Positions 58,701 through 60,915 of a DNA stretch of 60,915 bases are shown piece after piece. The notes beneath the pieces were generated by a model. It had not been told where the DNA came from, made no database searches, and was given only the letters and a program-made list of their open reading frames with translations. The stretch comes from Branchiostoma floridae. Its lineage: Eukaryota; Chordata; Leptocardii; Amphioxiformes; Branchiostomatidae. Numbering within the stretch: the first letter of the stretch is position 1; each line of letters starts with the position of its first letter. Location: positions 316,612 through 377,526 of the forward strand of contig NC_049990.1 in NCBI RefSeq assembly GCF_000003815.2, in the 5' to 3' direction. The position numbers and the translations under genes are program-made.

Positions 58701-60291
58701 TTGTGTCCCGACAGAACAAAATGTTAACATTCTGCAATACTGCAGGACACTAAAAAAAGTATCTTGACCACTGCATGTATGTTTCTTCTTGTCAAAGGAA
58801 ACAAAGCAAGACACCAGGTTAGGGGATGAACAGGTGGATGGGTGATATTAAGGCCTACAGGTTGGTGAGAAGGAGACAGCCTGGATGGAAAGGAATGAGG
58901 GAGACTTGCAGGATGTGTGCAAGGGACAGCAGAAGGGAACACAGTACCACACAGAAGGGAAAGGAACACAGAAATAGACATCATTGCTTAGGACCATATT
59001 CCTGGATATTTTTTTTTAAATTTTCTTCATTAACTTTATCAACAATTATGCGTCTTAGTGTTGAAAGCAAGTTGCTCATTTGATTCTAATTTTCCTTGTG
59101 GTACTAGTGACTAACATGTAGTGATAAGTTCACACCCTGCTGTAAAATAAAGGCAGCAGAAAATAAGGAAAGCGTTTGGAAGAAGATTGTCTCAGTGATC
59201 TGGCAAACTTTAAGAAAATTCTAAAGAAAAGGAAAGAGAGAACAGCTGAACAGAAAAGCATTGAGAGAAGTGAAACAAGAAACTCATGAAACTGCTAAAG
59301 TGGGAAAAATGAGAGGCCAGGTAAAAAGAATGATAAAAAGAATGACAGTTAAACAATTAGGTCCTACAGGTAAGGGTGGAGGTGCCTTTGAAACAAAGGA
59401 AGAAAAGAATGGCAGTGAAACAAGTAGAACTTGAGAGGTGATGGAAGGGGTGCCTTTACAACAAAGGAAGAAAGAAGTAAAGAATGGCATTAAAATGAGT
59501 ATCAGCTAGAGATAGGGGAGTGGTGCCTTTGAAAGAAAGACGAAAAGAATGGCAATAAAACGAGTATTTGCTAGAGGTGAGGATACTGGGTAGTGGTGCC
59601 TTTGAAAGAAAGAAACAAATGGCAGTGAAATGAATATCTACTACAGAGATGAGGGTAGTGGTGCCTTTAAAAGAAAGGAAGAAAAGAATGGCAGGGAAAC
59701 GAGTAGCTGCTACAGGTTGAAGTGAAAAAGTAGTGATGCCTTTGAAAGAAAGAAGAAAGGAAACTCTGGTGAAATGAGATGTGGTCAGCAGTATCTTTGT
59801 TGGAGATGAAAGAAAGAAAGAAAGAAGAAATGGGGTGAAATGAGACACGGTCATCAGTATCTTTGCCGGAGATGACAGAAAAACAGAAGAAAGGAAACTC
59901 GGGTGAAATGAGATGTGGTTAGCAGTATCTTTGTCGGAGATGAAAATAAAAGAAAGAAAGAAGAAAGGAGGGTGAAATGAGTATCTACTACAGAAATGAA
60001 GGATGCGGTGCCTTTAAAAGAAAGAAAGAAGAAAAGAAACTGGGGTGAAACGAGACGCGGCCAGCAGTATCTTTGTCGGAGATGAAAAGAAAAGAAAGGA
60101 AGAAGAAAAGAAACTGGGGTGAAACGAGACACGGCCATCAGTACCTTTGCCGGAGAAAGTTTGACGGAGGCCGGGTAGCTCTGCACACTCTGGACGCCCG
60201 GCGTCTCCTTGCCGACCACCGGCACCAGTTTGGGCGACCCGTCCAGCTCAGGGGGCGGCGGGGGGAACTCCTGGTCCTCGGGCCGGTATTT
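17636..60291 (-). CDS. dlg: Discs-large (DLG1-4 / SAP97-PSD-95 type) MAGUK scaffold, 21 visible coding exons, N-terminus outside window
   Basis: Joining 21 minus-strand exons gives a continuous frame of 2376 nt (791 residues plus stop) with perfect phase at every junction. Order in visible residues: linker 1-77; PDZ1 78-165 ([12 protein letters not shown]); PDZ2 about 173-259 ([18 protein letters not shown]); linker 260-326; PDZ3 327-412 ([18 protein letters not shown]); SH3 451-508 (ALFDYDK); HOOK 509-596 with the basic [10 protein letters not shown] segment; guanylate-kinase-like domain 597-791 ([26 protein letters not shown]). The family builds cell-junction and synaptic scaffolds at the inner membrane. 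Its PDZ domains bind C-terminal receptor and channel tails, and its GUK domain binds phosphoproteins. The P-loop lacks the residues for kinase activity (GPLKDRVND). One gene of this type is expected in an invertebrate chordate. The L27 or palmitoylated N-terminus must lie upstream. Most introns carry tandem copies of exon edges. Confidence 0.97.
17900..18391. repeat. Intronic minisatellite starting at the exon S donor
   Basis: Units of about 36-40 bp (GATTGACAGCTTGGCATGCT, GGGATACATACAGGAGCA) run up to the donor of exon S, so its GTGAGTATCCCAGCATGC is the first unit. Exon sequence itself is not included. The array is interrupted at 18122-18290 by an unrelated insertion. Confidence 0.85.
18122..18290 (-). 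mobile_element. Possible Penelope-like element remnant inside the minisatellite
   Basis: The minus strand reads CACTGAGGAAGCCACACGGC followed by AAAACATGTTTGTTGTGTG and CGAATAAAGTTCC, resembling the terminal repeat region of Penelope-like elements. GACAGCTTGGTATAATGG stands on both sides, but this may simply be a repeat unit and not a target duplication. Confidence 0.4.
18392..18501 (-). CDS. dlg: DLG exon S (GUK core)
   Basis: It lies between CCCTTAG and AT/GTGAGT and encodes [20 protein letters not shown] and [21 protein letters not shown] and the AIFIKPKS strand are signatures of MAGUK GUK domains. It ends in phase 2 and joins exon T to make Met. Confidence 0.97.
18990..19577 (-). repeat. 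Donor-side tandem copies of the exon R edge
   Basis: About ten partial copies of the last 50 or so nt of exon R lie just downstream of it. On the minus strand, units read GATAACCTGTACGGAACCAG and CGTAGCTTCAGTTAAAG. Some keep GTAGCAGATAAG/GTCAGTAC with its donor; others have the shortened variant GATGGGGTTAGT. Copies are 94-100% alike in the shared blocks. Confidence 0.9.
19578..19750 (-). CDS. dlg: DLG exon R (GUK GMP-site region)
   Basis: The acceptor is GTTACAG and the donor is AAG/GTCAGT. It encodes (H)[37 protein letters not shown] and [20 protein letters not shown]: the region that in guanylate kinases binds GMP and in MAGUKs binds phosphopeptides. It is strongly conserved with SAP97. 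Confidence 0.97.
20160..20296 (-). repeat. Two decayed copies of the exon Q donor edge
   Basis: Downstream of exon Q the minus strand repeats the pattern GTACCAC/GTGAGTAAAG followed by TCTTCTGTATTTATAGGAC twice, as GTTCCACATGAGTTAAGTCC and ATACCATGTGAATAAAGTC. The first has lost its GT donor. Only about 7 nt of exon is included. Confidence 0.7.
20297..20357 (-). CDS. dlg: DLG exon Q (GUK)
   Basis: It lies between CTACCCAG and CCAC/GTGAGT and encodes [20 protein letters not shown], the segment after the degenerate P-loop, nearly identical to vertebrate DLGs. Phase 0 in, phase 1 out. Confidence 0.97.
20602..20642 (-). CDS. dlg: DLG exon P (start of GUK)
   Basis: The 41-nt exon between CTTTCCAG and GAAG/GTAAGA encodes (L)[13 protein letters not shown]. 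The P-loop strand is present, but the catalytic Gly-Lys arrangement is absent, as in all DLG proteins. Confidence 0.95.
20900..21455 (-). repeat. Donor-side tandem copies of the exon O edge
   Basis: About twelve units of 36-50 bp lie downstream of exon O. On the minus strand each is AAGCTGTCGTACAACAAGAG + T/GTAAGTAA followed by (CAAA)n: the last 21 nt of exon O, its donor, and a short CAAA spacer of variable length. Most copies keep an intact GTAAGT. Confidence 0.95.
21456..21506 (-). CDS. dlg: DLG exon O (HOOK to GUK linker)
   Basis: The 51-nt exon between TTCACAG and GAGT/GTAAGT encodes (R)[16 protein letters not shown](L), matching the LSYEPVTRQE region of SAP97. Its last 21 nt are amplified in the adjoining intron. 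Confidence 0.93.
21640..21855. repeat. Imperfect intronic repeat, TATGGCAACCATAGCTATGG type
   Basis: Blocks of GGTCACTATGGCAACCGTAG and GATGGTCACGACAAATGAAA recur three to four times. It lies 150-350 bp upstream of exon O and holds no exon sequence. Confidence 0.75.
22890..23660. repeat. Degenerate AG-rich minisatellite, interrupted by a hAT element
   Basis: Units of the type GAGGTGATATAGAGACAGATG TAAC recur with variation on both sides of the element at 23195-23536. Intron between exons N and O. Confidence 0.75.
23195..23536. mobile_element. hAT-type MITE with 8-bp target-site duplication
   Basis: The termini are CAGGGCTTTAGCCAGC and the inverted GCTGGCTAGAGCCCTG. The 8 bp GACAGATG occur directly before (23187-23194) and directly after (23537-23544). 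Length 342 bp, noncoding, with internal GACGG/CCGTC inverted motifs. The CAGGG ends and 8-bp duplication are diagnostic of the hAT superfamily. Confidence 0.9.
24166..24374. mobile_element. MITE with long inverted termini (TAATGCTAGTTCACCTTTGT)
   Basis: The left TAATGCTAGTTCACCTTTGT and GGGGTAACCTATATCCGTTG are mirrored at the right by GGTTATAGGTTACCCAACAG and AAAGGTGAACTAGCATTA. The termini include TA on both sides. Partial relatives lie at 2290-2418 and 10737-10862. Confidence 0.85.
24835..25255. repeat. Minisatellite beginning 8 bp beyond the exon N donor
   Basis: Units of 40-52 bp with the core AACTGCAGGATAGGAGGCGC and variable GGTGTATGAATGTTGGTAGG are repeated nine to ten times. On the minus strand every unit holds a pyrimidine tract and AG (CGCCTCCTATCCTGCAG), a good acceptor-like sequence. 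Exon sequence is not part of the unit. Confidence 0.92.
25266..25304 (-). CDS. dlg: DLG exon N (HOOK, 39-nt microexon)
   Basis: It lies between CTCCCACAG and TACC/GTAAGT and encodes (Q)[12 protein letters not shown](R), nearly identical to the [12 protein letters not shown] segment of SAP97. Such serine-rich HOOK exons are alternatively spliced in vertebrates. Its phases allow removal only together with a neighbour. Confidence 0.93.
26807..26906 (-). CDS. dlg: DLG exon M (basic HOOK insert)
   Basis: It lies between TTCCTGCAG and GAGC/GTGAGT and encodes [20 protein letters not shown] and [13 protein letters not shown]. The DKRKKN and [10 protein letters not shown] motifs match the I3-type insert of SAP97/PSD-93, which in mammals binds band 4.1/ERM proteins. 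Confidence 0.96.
27068..27140 (-). CDS. dlg: DLG exon L (HOOK start)
   Basis: It lies between TTCTGCAG and CAGG/GTAGGT and encodes (R)[34 protein letters not shown] follows the SH3 domain directly, as in DLG1 and DLG2. Confidence 0.95.
27300..27620. repeat. Minisatellite beginning just beyond the exon K donor
   Basis: Units of 15-18 bp, AGTAACCATGACAACAGTAA type, are repeated about twenty times, reaching to within 4 bp of the exon K donor at 27623. Exon sequence is not included. Confidence 0.9.
27624..27800 (-). CDS. dlg: DLG exon K (SH3 domain)
   Basis: It lies between CACTGCAG and GGAG/GTAGGC and encodes (R)[38 protein letters not shown] and [20 protein letters not shown]. The ALFDYD, WW and GVIPSKR motifs of the MAGUK SH3 are all present. 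In DLG proteins this SH3 packs against GUK and does not bind typical PxxP ligands. Confidence 0.98.
27870..28005 (-). repeat. Two partial copies of exon K interior in the upstream intron
   Basis: CCCTGGCTCGGCAGGCCACT with GTCCATCGTCTTGTCAT near 27880-27915, and GGCCGCTGTCCTTCGTCTTG with TCATAGTTAAACAG near 27966-28000, duplicate the exon K segment encoding [15 protein letters not shown] with several changes. Neither is bounded by a usable donor. Confidence 0.75.
28118..28226 (-). CDS. dlg: DLG exon J (PDZ3 to SH3 linker)
   Basis: It lies between AGTTTCAG-type sequence and TTAG/GTGAGT and encodes (D)[35 protein letters not shown](R). It is a hallmark DLG linker: [16 protein letters not shown] is almost invariant in the family. 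Confidence 0.97.
28230..28740 (-). repeat. Acceptor-side tandem copies of the exon J edge
   Basis: About sixteen units of 30-34 bp lie upstream of exon J. On the minus strand the unit is TTCTGGTTTATGTTAGAG/AT followed by TATAACCGGTTTG: the first 14 nt of exon J plus an AG acceptor. Outer units are more degraded than inner ones. Confidence 0.9.
28815..29644 (-). repeat. Donor-side tandem copies of the exon I edge (eleven decoy donors)
   Basis: Eleven units of about 60-84 bp lie downstream of exon I. Each holds the last 33-37 nt of exon I (encoding [10 protein letters not shown]), the donor GAAG/GTAGGTCAC, and a spacer made of GATCAGTCACATGACCAGTC repeats. All eleven keep the GT donor. Confidence 0.97.
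29645..29747 (-). CDS. dlg: DLG exon I (second half of PDZ3)
   Basis: It lies between TGCTGCAG and GAAG/GTAGGT and encodes [20 protein letters not shown] and [14 protein letters not shown](D). THEEAA supplies the helix-B His of a class I PDZ groove. The last 37 nt are amplified downstream, and the first 14 nt are copied once upstream near 29848-29860. Confidence 0.98.
29840..29885 (-). repeat. One acceptor-side copy of the exon I edge
   Basis: On the minus strand, CTGCTGTAG/GTAAACGGGGAAGG repeats the exon I acceptor and its first bases (GTAAACGGAGAAG), together with flanking intron (GGAAACATTCA on the plus strand). Confidence 0.75.
30342..30665. repeat. Tandem duplication of about 160 bp
   Basis: The block from TTCCTCCAGGGAGGAAGTGT through TTTTTGCAGACTGAATGC is present twice in direct orientation with few differences. 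It is intronic, and no exon is included. Confidence 0.92.
31260..31416 (-). CDS. dlg: DLG exon H (first half of PDZ3)
   Basis: It lies between TTATCCAG and ATCG/GTGAGG and encodes (R)[39 protein letters not shown] and [17 protein letters not shown] is the carboxylate-binding loop. It accepts either exon G or the internal first exon at 41748-41827, both ending in phase 2 with AG. Confidence 0.98.
31478..31625 (-). repeat. Two decayed acceptor-side copies of exon H
   Basis: Near 31485-31525 the minus strand has GGGAACCTCGTACTGTGACC then TTGAAGAGAGGGAACAC, copying the first 45 nt or so of exon H, but the acceptor AG has become TG. A shorter copy lies at 31597-31622 (GGAACCTTGCACCGTGACC). Confidence 0.75.
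31744..31830. repeat. CA microsatellite
   Basis: An (AC)n run with CACGCACACACGCACACACA and CATACATACATACA variants, in the large intron upstream of exon H. Confidence 0.95.
33006..33116. mobile_element. Foldback element or MITE, almost perfect 111-bp palindrome
   Basis: TAGCCTGGTATCCAGCCGTA at the left is mirrored by TTAAGGCTGGATACCAGGCTA in part at the right, and the arms continue through TAGTTCCTGAGTCTCTTCTC to a loop at CACAAATTGTGG. The termini resemble those of the element at 14722-15046. Confidence 0.85.
33117..35520. other. Intron sequence without recognisable features
   Basis: Part of the 16.6-kb intron between exons G and H. Short duplicated blocks are visible (GCCTGGTATGTGTAGTTGAG near 33345 and 33560; ACTTCCTTAAGACTTCCTCA near 34950 and 35130) and a TA-rich run at 34650-34690. 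No exon with conserved coding was found. Confidence 0.5.
35523..36078. mobile_element. Probable DNA transposon with internal 84-bp repeats
   Basis: CAGGGCTCGAAATACC at the left and GTATTTCGAGCC at the right are inverted copies. Inside, the block GCACTGGTCCATGTACTGGG with GGTTAGTGCAGGTAAAATTG is repeated three times (from about 35540, 35625 and 35710). The CAGGG start suggests hAT, but no 8-bp duplication is evident. Confidence 0.6.
37240..37475. repeat. Minisatellite, ACACCTGTATGACATCACAG type
   Basis: About four units of 55-60 bp contain ACACCTGTATGACATCAC, GTACCAGGCACAGGTA and CCCACACCTG. Intronic. Confidence 0.88.
37500..40740. other. Intron sequence, low-order diverged repeats only
   Basis: Blocks such as AACAACACTAACA, CCTAACCCAGCCCT and GCTAAACAGGCTGTACAACA with ATGCTGGGCCAGGCTGGGCA recur irregularly at 39480-40620. 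No conserved exon was seen on either strand. Confidence 0.5.
40748..41487. mobile_element. DNA transposon, family TA/GAGTCSATTCCGAG, copy 2
   Basis: The left GAGTCGATTCCGAGTCACC is mirrored by GTGGAATCGACTC at the right, and GAGAGGGTTTT by AAAGACCCTCTT. TA flanks both ends (40746-40747, 41488-41489). It is related along most of its length to 13424-14120 and has no intact ORF. Confidence 0.82.
41748..41827 (-). CDS. dlg: DLG internal alternative first exon (short isoform N-terminus)
   Basis: The ATG sits in a strong Kozak context (GCCACCATGA). The frame reads [20 protein letters not shown] then KFDEKN and ends AG/GTAAAT in phase 2, the same phase and split codon as exon G, so it joins exon H to give [13 protein letters not shown]. 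The resulting protein has PDZ3, SH3, HOOK and GUK (491 residues). The very basic, Ser/Arg-rich N-terminus could bind acidic lipids. High GC and the exact phase match make chance unlikely. A possible acceptor (CCTTTCAG) 8 nt upstream of the ATG means a spliced 5' leader is also possible. Confidence 0.75.
41828..41990 (-). promoter_or_regulatory. Putative internal promoter or 5' leader of the short DLG isoform
   Basis: GC-rich DNA with CpGs precedes the internal ATG on the minus strand. No TATA box was identified. The assignment rests on position only. Confidence 0.35.
42660..42700. repeat. (ACA)n microsatellite
   Basis: A run of about ten CAA units follows GACGTTAAACGAGGACAA, which looks like a short-interspersed-element tail, but no A or B box was found upstream. 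Confidence 0.8.
43230..44140. mobile_element. DNA transposon with GC-rich termini and four internal 170-200-bp repeats
   Basis: GGTGGCGGCGGCACC at the left is mirrored by TGCTGCCGCCGCC at the right, and poly-G/poly-C runs (GGGGGGGCAGGG / CCCCCCCCCCGG) lie inside the left end. Four diverged internal repeats share GAAATTGCGTTTCAGAG, TCAAGATTTCAAAATTT and CCAGACCTCCC (from about 43380, 43585, 43780 and 43975). No transposase was found. Confidence 0.7.
44491..44702. mobile_element. MITE with TACTGTAAATGC termini
   Basis: TACTGTAAATGCATTTAAGT at the left is mirrored by TTTCTGCATTTACAGTA at the right, with TTCGCGGTGG / CCACCGCGAA inverted motifs inside. Length 212 bp, noncoding. Similar elements are common in marine invertebrate genomes. 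Confidence 0.88.
44705..45255. repeat. Tandem repeat, about 150 bp by 4 diverged copies
   Basis: Each copy has GTTATACAGTACAGTTG, TTTTAAGTGTTTTACA, a TTTTGTACA-type segment and TCATGAGTGGC, then GCTAAGGTAGCATTAGTAAG. Intron between exon G and the internal first exon. Confidence 0.8.
45440..45606 (+). mobile_element. LINE 3' end with (AATC)n tail
   Basis: GTGTGGGCCACGACACCAGC and CTGCCTGTGTCCCACGTGTA are followed by TTTCAATCAATCAATCAAATC, the layout of a 5'-truncated non-LTR element 3' end with a simple tail. Confidence 0.6.
45610..48010. other. Intron sequence without recognisable features
   Basis: Only dispersed short repeats (GGGGACTGTTCATTACTGTT near 45650 and 45735) and AT-rich DNA were seen. 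No exon was found. Confidence 0.5.
48019..48221 (-). CDS. dlg: DLG exon G (PDZ2 to PDZ3 linker)
   Basis: It lies between TTTTTTCAG and CCAG/GTGAGG and encodes [60 protein letters not shown] and SEDETIT(R). It is a flexible linker, Met/Pro/Ala rich, with no domain. The PPEP and VYSTV elements resemble the corresponding linker of PSD-93. Confidence 0.92.
48530..48705. repeat. Minisatellite, GTGATTTCATGCATCTCCAT type
   Basis: About ten 18-bp units lie 30 to 210 bp beyond the exon F donor. Exon sequence is not included. Confidence 0.9.
48737..48850 (-). CDS. dlg: DLG exon F (second half of PDZ2)
   Basis: It lies between TTTCCCAG and CAGG/GTGAGG and encodes [20 protein letters not shown] and [24 protein letters not shown] provides the class I His. 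The first 43 nt are repeated eleven times in the upstream intron. Confidence 0.98.
48851..49720 (-). repeat. Acceptor-side tandem copies of the exon F edge (eleven decoy acceptors)
   Basis: Eleven units of 65-82 bp lie upstream of exon F. On the minus strand each is (TTTG)n, then CCCAG or GCCAG/GTTGGTGACCGGCTG through ATGGAGAT (43 nt of exon F), then GTGTTTACATGTG. All keep the AG. The spacer length varies with the number of TTTG units. Confidence 0.97.
49951..50066 (-). CDS. dlg: DLG exon E (first half of PDZ2)
   Basis: It lies between TGTCCCCAG and GCTG/GTAGGA and encodes (G)[38 protein letters not shown], almost identical to vertebrate PDZ2. It is joined in phase from exon D, giving the GTKGLGF loop. 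Confidence 0.98.
50180..50245 (-). repeat. Partial acceptor-side copy of exon E
   Basis: On the minus strand, TATGTAACTGTTCCTGTCTC and CACAAG are followed by CCTTGCCGGGGGCGTGGGG, copying the exon E acceptor and its SIAGGVG-coding bases with a deletion. C-rich minisatellite DNA fills 50067-50180. Confidence 0.7.
50555..50965 (-). repeat. Donor-side tandem copies of exon D (three)
   Basis: Three units, at about 50560-50645, 50695-50780 and 50818-50903, copy up to 85 nt of exon D ([20 protein letters not shown] then ELI(K/E)GTKG) with the donor AAAG/GTGAGC or GTAAGC. The spacers are GT/C-rich (CCCCCACCCCCCAACTACCA). The Lys-to-Arg change in RRRR is shared by the copies and not by the exon. Confidence 0.95.
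50966..51135 (-). CDS. dlg: DLG exon D (second half of PDZ1, start of PDZ2)
   Basis: It lies between GTCCCCAG and AAAG/GTGAGC and encodes (R)[39 protein letters not shown] and [17 protein letters not shown](G). THSLAV supplies the class I His of PDZ1. Only the 18 nt encoding DALKKA are absent from the flanking arrays. Confidence 0.98.
51136..51510 (-). repeat. Acceptor-side tandem copies of exon D (three, 122-bp period)
   Basis: Three units spaced exactly 122 bp upstream of exon D each have CCCAG or CTCAG/GGTGAATGACATCAT through the codons for [15 protein letters not shown] (67 nt of exon). TGTGACCCACTAACGAACGT and TTTAGCGCTAACGAACC follow. Coding changes are silent. Confidence 0.97.
52055..52179 (-). 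CDS. dlg: DLG exon C (first half of PDZ1)
   Basis: It lies between TACCTTGCAG and CTCAG/GTCAGC and encodes [40 protein letters not shown] and L(R). The GLGF loop and the [10 protein letters not shown] segment are diagnostic of DLG PDZ1. Confidence 0.98.
52180..52300 (-). repeat. Decayed acceptor-side copies of exon C
   Basis: Upstream of exon C the minus strand repeats ATAACCTCTGTACCTTGCAG + GGCACCC as CATGACCTCTGTACCAG + AACACCC and TATGACCTGTGATGTACAG + GGTACCCGAGGTC. These are two copies of the acceptor with up to about 13 nt of exon. Confidence 0.6.
52318..52548. repeat. 21-bp minisatellite, ATCAGCTATGACATCACCACT
   Basis: About eleven near-identical 21-bp units. The plus strand is open in two frames, but only because the unit is a multiple of three. 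Intron upstream of exon C. Confidence 0.97.
53215..53325. repeat. 20-bp minisatellite, CTGCCCTGGAGGGAGAATGT
   Basis: Five units in tandem with few differences. The inverted CCTGGAGG core could form small hairpins. Intronic. Confidence 0.95.
53577..54125. repeat. 20-bp minisatellite, GATTTGACCTTCTCCTGTCT
   Basis: About 27 units lie downstream of exon B (from about 90 bp beyond its donor). Unit variants (CTTTCCTTTCTAA, CTTCTCCTGTGTG) alternate in higher-order blocks of five to six units. The long open frame on the minus strand is a by-product. Confidence 0.95.
54216..54266 (-). CDS. dlg: DLG exon B (linker into PDZ1)
   Basis: The 51-nt exon between TTTTGCAG and GAGAGG/GTAAGT encodes [17 protein letters not shown], equivalent to VNGTDADYEYEEITLER in SAP97. 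EEIVLER is the first strand of PDZ1. Both ends are phase 0. Confidence 0.95.
54695..54910. repeat. GT-rich microsatellite
   Basis: GTGTGTGCATGTGTGAGCAT-type sequence over about 200 bp. Intronic. Confidence 0.95.
55600..56050. repeat. 20-bp minisatellite, AGCTCCAGGGGGGTGGCTGT
   Basis: Ten or more clean units lie at 55614-55805, followed by degenerate GCAGGCAGCAGGGGGG-type derivatives to 56050. G runs on the plus strand could form quadruplexes. Intron between exons A2 and B. Confidence 0.95.
56371..56424 (-). CDS. dlg: DLG exon A2 (linker before PDZ1)
   Basis: The 54-nt exon between GGATAACAG and CGGT/GTAAGT encodes [18 protein letters not shown]. This corresponds to the PPVIVNTDTLE-type segment before PDZ1 in vertebrate DLGs. 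Phase 0 at both ends, so it could be skipped without a frameshift. Confidence 0.88.
56425..57060 (-). repeat. Acceptor-side copy of exon A2 and a 31-bp minisatellite
   Basis: At 56565-56640 the flank of exon A2 is repeated (GGGGAGGCTCTGTTATTCAC, ACGAGCAACACGCAAGCATG), including its acceptor and about 8 nt of exon. Around it run some sixteen units of GGTACTGCAGGGACACATAG + CAGTTACTAAC. The array lies wholly upstream of the exon. Confidence 0.85.
57470..57680. repeat. Minisatellite, about 60-bp unit with CATGTCATGTGACTATGCTC
   Basis: Four units contain GTCATGTGACTATGCTCGAC, CAATGAAACATCAACA and TTACTGGCAGTACCA. Intron between exons A and A2. Confidence 0.9.
57690..59330. other. Intron sequence without recognisable features
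   Basis: A short imperfect repeat, GATCAGGATCTTGATCAATA, occurs at 57775-57870. Nothing exon-like bounded by good splice sites was found on the minus strand. Confidence 0.5.
59330..60144 (-). repeat. Donor-side decayed copies of the exon A edge
   Basis: Downstream of exon A the minus strand repeats the pattern TCTCCGGCAAAG/GTACTGATGG followed by CCGTGTCTCGTTTCACCCC. At least four copies lie at 59780-60090, with the donor GT changed to AT (AAAGATACTG), separated by CTTTCTTTC-type spacers. Older, shorter derivatives with GTGCCTTTGAAAGAAAG continue to 59330. Confidence 0.8.
60145..60291 (-). CDS. dlg: DLG exon A (first visible exon, linker before PDZ1)
   Basis: It lies between CCGCGCTCAG and CAAAG/GTACTG and encodes [40 protein letters not shown] and [12 protein letters not shown]-x-x-D is the segment onto which alternative DLG N-termini (L27 or palmitoylated) are spliced in vertebrates, so at least one further exon must lie above 60915. 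Confidence 0.93.
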
Positions 60292-60439
60292 CTGAGCGCG
60301 GGAAAAACGAGCGAACGTGTTAGTCCACATTTAAACAGGACACGTCTGGGGGATCACTGTTTTCCCTGTTGCTGGCATTGATGAGTTTGCTGGTGCAGCA
60401 CTGCAAAACAACCCAAGCCTTTTGCATGAGCAAACGGAC

Positions 60440-60530
60440 CGAACATGTTGGTCAACATGTCGGGCTGGTATTTCTGAGCGGGGGAAGAAACGGAGCGAAC
60501 GTGTTAGTCAACATGTCTTACAGGACTGTC
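60440..60530 (-). repeat. Acceptor-side copy of the exon A edge
   Basis: GGGCTGGTATTTCTGAGCGG and GGAAGAAACGGAGCGAACGT with GTTAGTCAACATG repeat the exon A acceptor, its first 11 nt and its upstream intron (GGCCGGTATTTCTGAGCGCG, GAGCGAACGTGTTAGTCCACAT in part). A further fragment of the intron part lies at 60779-60812. Confidence 0.85.
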
Positions 60531-60727
60531 TAAACACTTCTGGGGCTGTATTGGGGTTTGGAAACTTGTCTAAACACTTCTGGGGCTGCATTGGGGTTTG
60601 GAAACATGTCTAAACACTTCTGGGGCTGCATTGGGGTTTGGAAACATGTCTAAACACTTCTGGGGCTGCATTGGGGTTTGGAAACATGTCTTAACACTTC
60701 TGGGGCTGCATTGGGGTTTGGAAACAT
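60523..60727. repeat. 40-bp minisatellite, TAAACACTTCTGGGGCTGCA
   Basis: Five units with an exact 40-bp period (GTCTAAACACTTCTGGGGCT and GCATTGGGGTTTGGAAACAT), in the intron upstream of exon A. Confidence 0.97.
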
Positions 60728-60915
60728 GTGTTTGCTGGTGAAGCACTGCAAAACAACCCTAGCCTTCTGCATGGGGGGGCAAACGGAGCGAGCGTGTTGG
60801 TCATGTCAACATGACACTTCTGGGGCTGCATTTTTGTTTGGAAACATGTCTAAACACTTCAGCACGGCATCACTGTTCTTCCTGACGAGTTTGCTGATAC
60901 TGCAATTCTCCCTGT

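Overview
The window is animal nuclear DNA, most likely from a lancelet (amphioxus, Branchiostoma). The reasons are one DLG-type MAGUK gene ancestral in type to vertebrate DLG1-4, intron-rich genes with short phase-matched exons, and a dense mix of LINE tails, a tRNA-derived SINE, many small DNA transposons and very abundant intronic minisatellites. The species is an inference. No bacterial or viral gene and no CRISPR array was recognised.

Two genes are readable, both on the minus strand. (1) Positions 7606 to 1739: seven coding exons for a predicted secreted protein of 323 residues with a signal peptide, a shortened C-type lectin-like domain and about 200 C-terminal residues I do not recognise. 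(2) Positions 60291 to 17636: the C-terminal 791 residues of a Discs-large (DLG/SAP97-like) scaffold protein in 21 coding exons. They encode PDZ1, PDZ2, PDZ3, SH3, a HOOK region with a basic [10 protein letters not shown] insert, and a guanylate-kinase-like domain. The L27 or other N-terminal exons lie beyond position 60915. All exon phases join without a break. An internal first exon at 41748-41827 joins in phase to the PDZ3 exon and predicts a 491-residue PDZ3-SH3-GUK isoform.

Layout. 1-1738: small DNA transposons, no gene. 1739-7606: lectin gene, with MITEs and LINE remnants in its introns. 7607-17635: intergenic, with a degenerate 155-bp tandem repeat, a SINE, a mariner-like element nested in a LINE tail, and two related DNA transposon families. 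17636-60291: DLG gene. 60292-60915: DLG intron.

The outstanding signal is in the DLG introns. At most exons the tandem repeats are not arbitrary intron sequence. Their unit is a piece of the exon edge, the adjoining 5' or 3' splice site and a little flanking intron. Donor-side copies lie downstream of the exon and acceptor-side copies lie upstream, so many exons sit beside rows of decoy splice sites. In the clearest case, the second PDZ3 exon, eleven decoy donors follow the real one, and the nearest four are in frame and in the same phase as the true donor. In one PDZ1 exon all but 18 nt of the exon is duplicated in opposing arrays. From memory, minisatellites spanning exon-intron junctions have been described at an amphioxus alcohol dehydrogenase locus. 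I cannot check that here. A gene-wide set at DLG would still be notable.
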